NCBI GenBank assembly: GCA_018671175.1
Contig: JABHIE010000014.1
Coordinates: forward strand, 1-45,022
Reading direction: 5' to 3'
Source of the DNA: Planctomycetota bacterium
Lineage (GTDB): Bacteria > Planctomycetota > UBA1135
Length of the DNA stretch: 45,022 bases
Position 1 is the stretch's first letter; every line of letters starts with the position of its first letter. The position numbers and the translations under genes are program-made. Below are positions 41,678-45,022 of the stretch, piece after piece. The notes beneath the pieces were generated by a model. The model ran no database searches. It saw only the letters and a list, made by a program, of their open reading frames with translations, and was not told the DNA's origin.

Positions 41678-42997
41678 ATGAACACTCGTCACATCCTGAC
41701 CGCAGCACTTCTTGTTGCACTCTTTTCGGCACCCGCCGTCGCACAAACTGGCCACGCACTCAACGGCGTTGGCGCTGTCAACCAGTCGATGGCTGGCGCA
41801 GGTACAGCACTGCCACTTGACCCTTCCGGTGCAATCCACTGGAACCCAGCTTCGATTTCAGGTCTTGAGACTTCTGAGATCCAGTTTTCGATGGAGATGA
41901 TGAGGCCGAGTTTGACGCTTGAGTCCACGGCCTTTGTCCCGGATGGACTTGGTGGCTTTGTTCCGTTTTCTGGGTCTACGGAGGGCACAGATGGCATTTT
42001 TGCGATTCCTAGCTTTGGCATGGTTTATAAGACCGACGGCCCTTGGACATTTGGTATGGGCGCGTACGGAATTAGTGGTTTTGGCGTGAATTACCCAGGT
42101 GATGCAATGAATCCAATTACCGCGCCACAAAGCGACGGTGGCTTTGGCTCTATCTACTCACAATTCGGTATGTTGCAGGTTGCTCCCACATTCGCATATC
42201 AGGTGAACGACAAGTGGAGCATCGGTTTTGCTCCAACAATCAACCAGGCTGTTTTGGCTGTTGACCCATTCCCTGCAGCCACCCCTGGCGCAGACGGCTA
42301 CCCGGGCGCCAATCACACGGCTTCCGCATGGGGCTATGGTGGTCAAGTTGGTGTCTATTACATGGACGACATGAGTGGTATTAGCTTTGGTGCTTCTTAC
42401 AAATCTACGCAAAAATTCGAAGACTTCGAATGGAATGTCAACCCATATGTCGACATGTTCGGTGGCACTGTTGACTTGCTTTCCTTCGGCATGGATTACC
42501 CTGCCATGGCATCTGTCGGCGTTGGCTTCTCAGGCATGGAAGGCTGGAAGTTTGCTTTTGATGCCCGCTACATTGATTACGCAAACACAAATGGCTTCGG
42601 CGACCCAGGTTTTGAAGACGGTGTCGTAGATGGTTTTGGCTGGGACAGCATCATGGTCTTTGCTCTTGGAGCGCAGTATGAAGTTGATGACTGCCTCAGT
42701 TTCCGCTTTGGTGTCGCCATGAACGACAATCCAATCTCAAGCGAAAACGCGATGTTTAATGTTGCCGCCCCTGGATGCGTCGAGCAACATGCAAGCGCTG
42801 GCCTAAGCTACTGTGTTGGCAAAGATTTCTTCTTCGACATCACTTACCGCAAAGCTTTTGAAAACTCTGCTAGCGGCATGCTTTGGGGCGATCACGATGG
42901 CAATCCAGGCACACCTCCTGAGCAAGTTCCCGGCACGGATGTAACCAGCACACTCTCCACGGACAGCCTCTTAATCGGCTTCCGCGTGAAGTTCTAA
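41678..42997 (+). CDS. OmpP1/FadL-family outer-membrane protein
   Basis: 439 residues from ATG 41678, with AGGAGA 7 bases upstream; an in-frame ATG at 41627 is rejected because it lies before a signal peptide and has no ribosome site. The signal peptide (RHILTAALLVALFSAPAVAQ) is followed by ALNGVGAVNQSMAGAGTALPLDPSGAIHWNPASI, the FadL N-terminal hatch signature. The rest is beta-barrel with Phe/Gly/Tyr-rich strands, and the C-terminus ends in GFRVKF with a terminal aromatic. FadL proteins take up long-chain fatty acids or other hydrophobic compounds. A strong terminator follows at 43021. The substrate is not readable. Confidence 0.92.
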   Translation: MNTRHILTAALLVALFSAPAVAQTGHALNGVGAVNQSMAGAGTALPLDPSGAIHWNPASISGLETSEIQFSMEMMRPSLTLESTAFVPDGLGGFVPFSGSTEGTDGIFAIPSFGMVYKTDGPWTFGMGAYGISGFGVNYPGDAMNPITAPQSDGGFGSIYSQFGMLQVAPTFAYQVNDKWSIGFAPTINQAVLAVDPFPAATPGADGYPGANHTASAWGYGGQVGVYYMDDMSGISFGASYKSTQKFEDFEWNVNPYVDMFGGTVDLLSFGMDYPAMASVGVGFSGMEGWKFAFDARYIDYANTNGFGDPGFEDGVVDGFGWDSIMVFALGAQYEVDDCLSFRFGVAMNDNPISSENAMFNVAAPGCVEQHASAGLSYCVGKDFFFDITYRKAFENSASGMLWGDHDGNPGTPPEQVPGTDVTSTLSTDSLLIGFRVKF

Positions 42998-43020
42998 CAA
43001 CTTTTGGTCAGGTTGTGAGA

Positions 43021-43050
43021 GGCTCCCTCGCTCAGGCGGGGGAGTCTTTC
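43021..43050 (+). terminator. terminator after the FadL-like gene
   Basis: GGCTCCCTCG (43021-43030) pairs with CGGGGGAGTC (43037-43046), 10 bp with two wobbles and a 6-nt loop, followed by TTTCTCGTT. It ends the FadL-like transcript 24 bases after the stop. Confidence 0.85.
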
Positions 43051-43098
43051 TCGTTAGGGATATAGCGGTGGTGAAATATGCTGCACTCTATAGGTATG

Positions 43099-43117
43099 GG
43101 TAGTGATATATACTGCC
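43099..43117. promoter_or_regulatory. imperfect dyad upstream of arsR, possible operator
   Basis: GGTAGT (43099-43104) and ACTGCC (43112-43117) are near-inverted arms around GATATAT, an AT-rich centre like many ArsR-family operators. It lies about 95 bases before the regulator gene. Support is only by form and position. Confidence 0.25.
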
Positions 43118-43170
43118 AAACTTTTGCTAGGTAAAGACTTATGATTGTTTTCATCCTTGGAAAAGCACAT

Positions 43171-43215
43171 ATGAGGTTTAATGATTGCAAACATCTGAAA
43201 CCAAAAATAAGATGA
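43171..43215 (+). CDS. 14-codon leader ORF overlapping arsR
   Basis: ATG 43171 to TGA 43215 encodes MRFNDCKHLKPKIR. Its stop overlaps the ATG of the regulator gene at 43212 in ATGA. A GGA sits about 10 nt upstream. It may couple translation of arsR, or be chance. Confidence 0.3.
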   Translation: MRFNDCKHLKPKIR

Positions 43216-43538
43216 AAACTGACCTCTCTGTTTACGAAATACAAGCGACTTTCTGTCGTGCCATGGGCCACCCCGTGCGCCTGCGGATGTTGCATTTGCT
43301 TAACGAGGCTGGCGAGCCGTTGGCATCCTCTTCGATGCTGGAAGATTTGGGCATTGCAAAGCCGGCGATGAGTCAACACATCAGCAAGATGGTCTCTGTT
43401 GGGCTGATTCGTACTAGCCGCAGAGGGCGTTTTACTTACATCCAATTGGCTCACCCCGAAATCGGCCAGGCTTGCGGCTTGGTCGGGTGTGCCCTCAGTC
43501 GCCATGCCAAGGAGCAGGCGCGTGTGTTTGAATCATGA
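43212..43538 (+). CDS. ArsR-family transcriptional regulator
   Basis: 108 residues from ATG 43212. The winged helix-turn-helix is clear: ATFCRAMGHPVRLRMLHLLNE, then a recognition helix with AKPAMSQHISKMVSVGLI and wing SRRGRFTYIQL. It has Cys at about residue 15 (ATFCRAM) and a pair in ACGLVGC near the C-terminus. Arsenic/metal ArsR proteins carry ELCVCDL-type Cys sites, which are absent; a Cys at the N-terminus with one at the C-terminus resembles the layout of sulfane-sulfur sensors such as SqrR/BigR. The stop overlaps the start of a molybdopterin oxidoreductase gene (ATGA), so that enzyme is its likely target. The signal is unproven. Confidence 0.88.
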   Translation: MKTDLSVYEIQATFCRAMGHPVRLRMLHLLNEAGEPLASSSMLEDLGIAKPAMSQHISKMVSVGLIRTSRRGRFTYIQLAHPEIGQACGLVGCALSRHAKEQARVFES

Positions 43539-45022
43539 AAACTAACTCACTCAATCGGAGACGCTTTTTGCAGATCAGCGGAGCGGCAGGTTTGGGGGCT
43601 ACGATGGCCTCTCATTTGCCTGCTTGCCTGCTTGATGATGCAGCGCGCGCTCCTAAACCTCTTCGGGGTGACGAGACGATCGTCCCTTCGGTTTGCGAAA
43701 TGTGTTTCTGGAAGTGCGGCGTGCAAGCCCATGTCAAAGATGGCAAAGTGCGCGCGATTTCGGGCAACCCGCATCATCCTTTGTCGAAAGGCAAGCTGTG
43801 CCCACGGGGGGTGGGTGCGGTCGGCACTCTTTACGACCCCGATCGTTTGAGCGTGCCTTTGATTCGCACCGGCGAGCGCGGTGAAGATAAGTTCCGCGAA
43901 GCGACTTGGGAAGAAGCTCTCGATAAGGTGGCCGATAATTTCCGCACCATTATCGATCGTGATGGCGCCGAAGCTATCGCCATGCTTTATCACGGCGCTG
44001 GCGGCAGCTTTTTCAAGACTCTCATGAAGGGCATGGGCTCGCCAAACATTGCTGCACCTTCTTATGCGCAGTGTCGCGGCCCACGAGCGGCTGGTTTTGA
44101 GCTAACTTTCGGCTCTAGCGTGGGTTCGCCTGAGCCTCTCGACATCCCAAACTGTCGTGCTATGGTGTTGATTGGTTCGCACCTTGGTGAAAATATGCAT
44201 AACACTCAAGTGCAAGACTTCGCCGAAGGGATGGCGCGCGGCATGAAACTGTTTGTCGTTGATCCTCGGCATTCTGTTGCAGCGGGCAAGGCCAAGCGTT
44301 GGTTGCCGATTAAGCCGGGTGCCGACATGGCGCTCTTGCTTTGCTGGATTCGCGAGGTCATCGAAAATAATTGGTTCGACAAAGAGTATGTCGCCAAGCG
44401 CACGATTGGTTTTGACAAACTACGCAAAGCGGTCGCGCGTTACACACCTGCAGCGGTTGCCATCGAAACTGGTTTGACGGTCGAGGCAATTCAAGAAACG
44501 ATTCGCGAGGTGGCCGATGCCGCCCCGCACTGCTTGATACACCCGGGTCGCCATGTAGTCTGGTACGGTGATGACGCGCAGCGAAGTCGGGCAATTGCCA
44601 TATTAAACGCGCTTTTGGGCACTTGGGGTCGCCGCGGTGGTTTTTATCTGCCTTCTCGCGCTGATCTAAAAGGCATGCCGAATATGCCCCACGCACCTGA
44701 GCATCGCGCGCGTGCCGATCAAGAGAGCGAGGGTCAATACCCGTTTGCTTCGGGCGCGTTGGCTTCAGGTTTGCGTGAAGCAACATTGAGCGGCAAGCCA
44801 TACGACATTAAAGCCTGGATGGTTTACGGCACAAACTTACCCATTGTCTTGCCGAATAAGCAACGCACGCTTGATGCAATTCAGAAGCTTGACTTCATGG
44901 TCGCGATTGACATTTTGCCCGCTGAAATTTGCGGTTGGGCCGATGTCGTTTTGCCTGAATGCACTTATCTTGAGCGACACGACGATTTGATTGTGCAATC
45001 GTTCCGCGAGCCATTTGTCGCC
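43535..45022 (+). CDS. Tat-exported molybdopterin oxidoreductase, polysulfide/thiosulfate reductase-like (partial)
   Basis: 496 codons, open to the end of the window. A Tat signal (NRRRFLQISGAAG) leads, with a possible lipidation Cys31 (LPACL). The [4Fe-4S] site is CEMCFWKC with Cys54, 57, 61 and Cys89 in GKLCPRG. Then come GVGAVGTLYDPDRLSVPLIRTGERG, FREATWEEALDKV, and SYAQCRGPRAAG, in which Cys180 takes the place of the molybdenum ligand. MGSPNIA and LIGSHLGENMHNT also fit the Psr/Phs/complex-iron-sulfur family. It would reduce a sulfur or similar compound outside the cytoplasmic membrane with quinol electrons, or form part of a larger complex; the electron-transfer and membrane subunits should be downstream. 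It overlaps arsR by 4 nt. Confidence 0.93.
   Translation, partial: MKTNSLNRRRFLQISGAAGLGATMASHLPACLLDDAARAPKPLRGDETIVPSVCEMCFWKCGVQAHVKDGKVRAISGNPHHPLSKGKLCPRGVGAVGTLYDPDRLSVPLIRTGERGEDKFREATWEEALDKVADNFRTIIDRDGAEAIAMLYHGAGGSFFKTLMKGMGSPNIAAPSYAQCRGPRAAGFELTFGSSVGSPEPLDIPNCRAMVLIGSHLGENMHNTQVQDFAEGMARGMKLFVVDPRHSVAAGKAKRWLPIKPGADMALLLCWIREVIENNWFDKEYVAKRTIGFDKLRKAVARYTPAAVAIETGLTVEAIQETIREVADAAPHCLIHPGRHVVWYGDDAQRSRAIAILNALLGTWGRRGGFYLPSRADLKGMPNMPHAPEHRARADQESEGQYPFASGALASGLREATLSGKPYDIKAWMVYGTNLPIVLPNKQRTLDAIQKLDFMVAIDILPAEICGWADVVLPECTYLERHDDLIVQSFREPFVA

Noticed and set aside
43032-43505. 157-residue minus-strand open frame
   Set aside because: It lies antisense to the ArsR gene and its leader, has no ribosome site and no family-like pattern, while the plus strand shows a clear HTH domain.
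43535-45022. Selenocysteine in the molybdopterin oxidoreductase
   Set aside because: The molybdenum-ligand position reads TGT (Cys180), and no in-frame TGA is present in the visible part.

Overview
The window (45,022 bases) is a dense, gene-packed stretch of a Gram-negative bacterial chromosome. Outer-membrane biogenesis is well represented: LptB, a heptosyltransferase-like GT9 enzyme, a TonB-dependent receptor and a FadL/OmpP1-type protein. I see no phage block, insertion sequence, CRISPR array or rRNA. Several traits fit a planctomycete-like organism: a signal peptidase I with a very large insertion, secreted proteins whose C-terminal domain resembles one I associate with planctomycete exoproteins, peptidase-MA-like secreted proteins, and few Shine-Dalgarno sites. 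That placement is inference.

Layout. 1-9.8 kb: a terminator of an unseen upstream gene, a SurA-N-like exported protein, a TonB receptor, a DegT aminotransferase, an orphan HPt protein (minus), a sodium/alanine symporter with a small membrane partner (minus), a DUF669-like protein, then a ligA operon. 9.8-16.4 kb: an envelope region. A minus-strand operon (GT9 glycosyltransferase, cardiolipin-synthase-like PLD, EEP phosphatase) faces a plus-strand operon (Gfo/Idh/MocA oxidoreductase, radical SAM enzyme, methyltransferase, WaaP-like kinase fold lacking its catalytic Asp). 16.4-30.3 kb: one long minus-strand run. It reads, in transcription order: small protein, Nudix, HD, argS, apt, FliA/WhiG-type sigma factor, birA, rph, rdgB, lepA; then three exported unknowns, lepB, lptB, etfB and etfA. 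30.3-31.6 kb: pyrK and a PTPS-III-type pterin enzyme. 31.6-41.5 kb: secreted enzymes (glycosidase-like lipoprotein, M12B-type metalloprotease, two paralogous peptidase-MA-like proteins with degenerate active sites, a phosphodiesterase lipoprotein), glycerol kinase, a thioredoxin-like exported protein and a tRNA-Pro(GGG). 41.7-45.0 kb: a FadL-like outer-membrane protein, then an ArsR regulator overlapping a Tat-exported molybdopterin oxidoreductase that runs off the end.

The most unusual observation is at 36682-37650. A signal-peptide reading frame is separated from the rest of the same reading frame by a single in-frame UGA. This is followed at the usual distance by an 8-bp hairpin whose loop is GGUC, the loop of the E. 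coli fdhF SECIS element. It is either an unrecognised selenoprotein or a nonsense-interrupted gene. Other leads are a recurrent -10-like hexamer 6-9 nt before start codons that lack a Shine-Dalgarno (suggesting leaderless mRNAs, twice as divergent pairs sharing one -10 region), the PTPS-III enzyme that may replace FolB, and the four-gene oxidoreductase/radical SAM/methyltransferase/pseudokinase operon.
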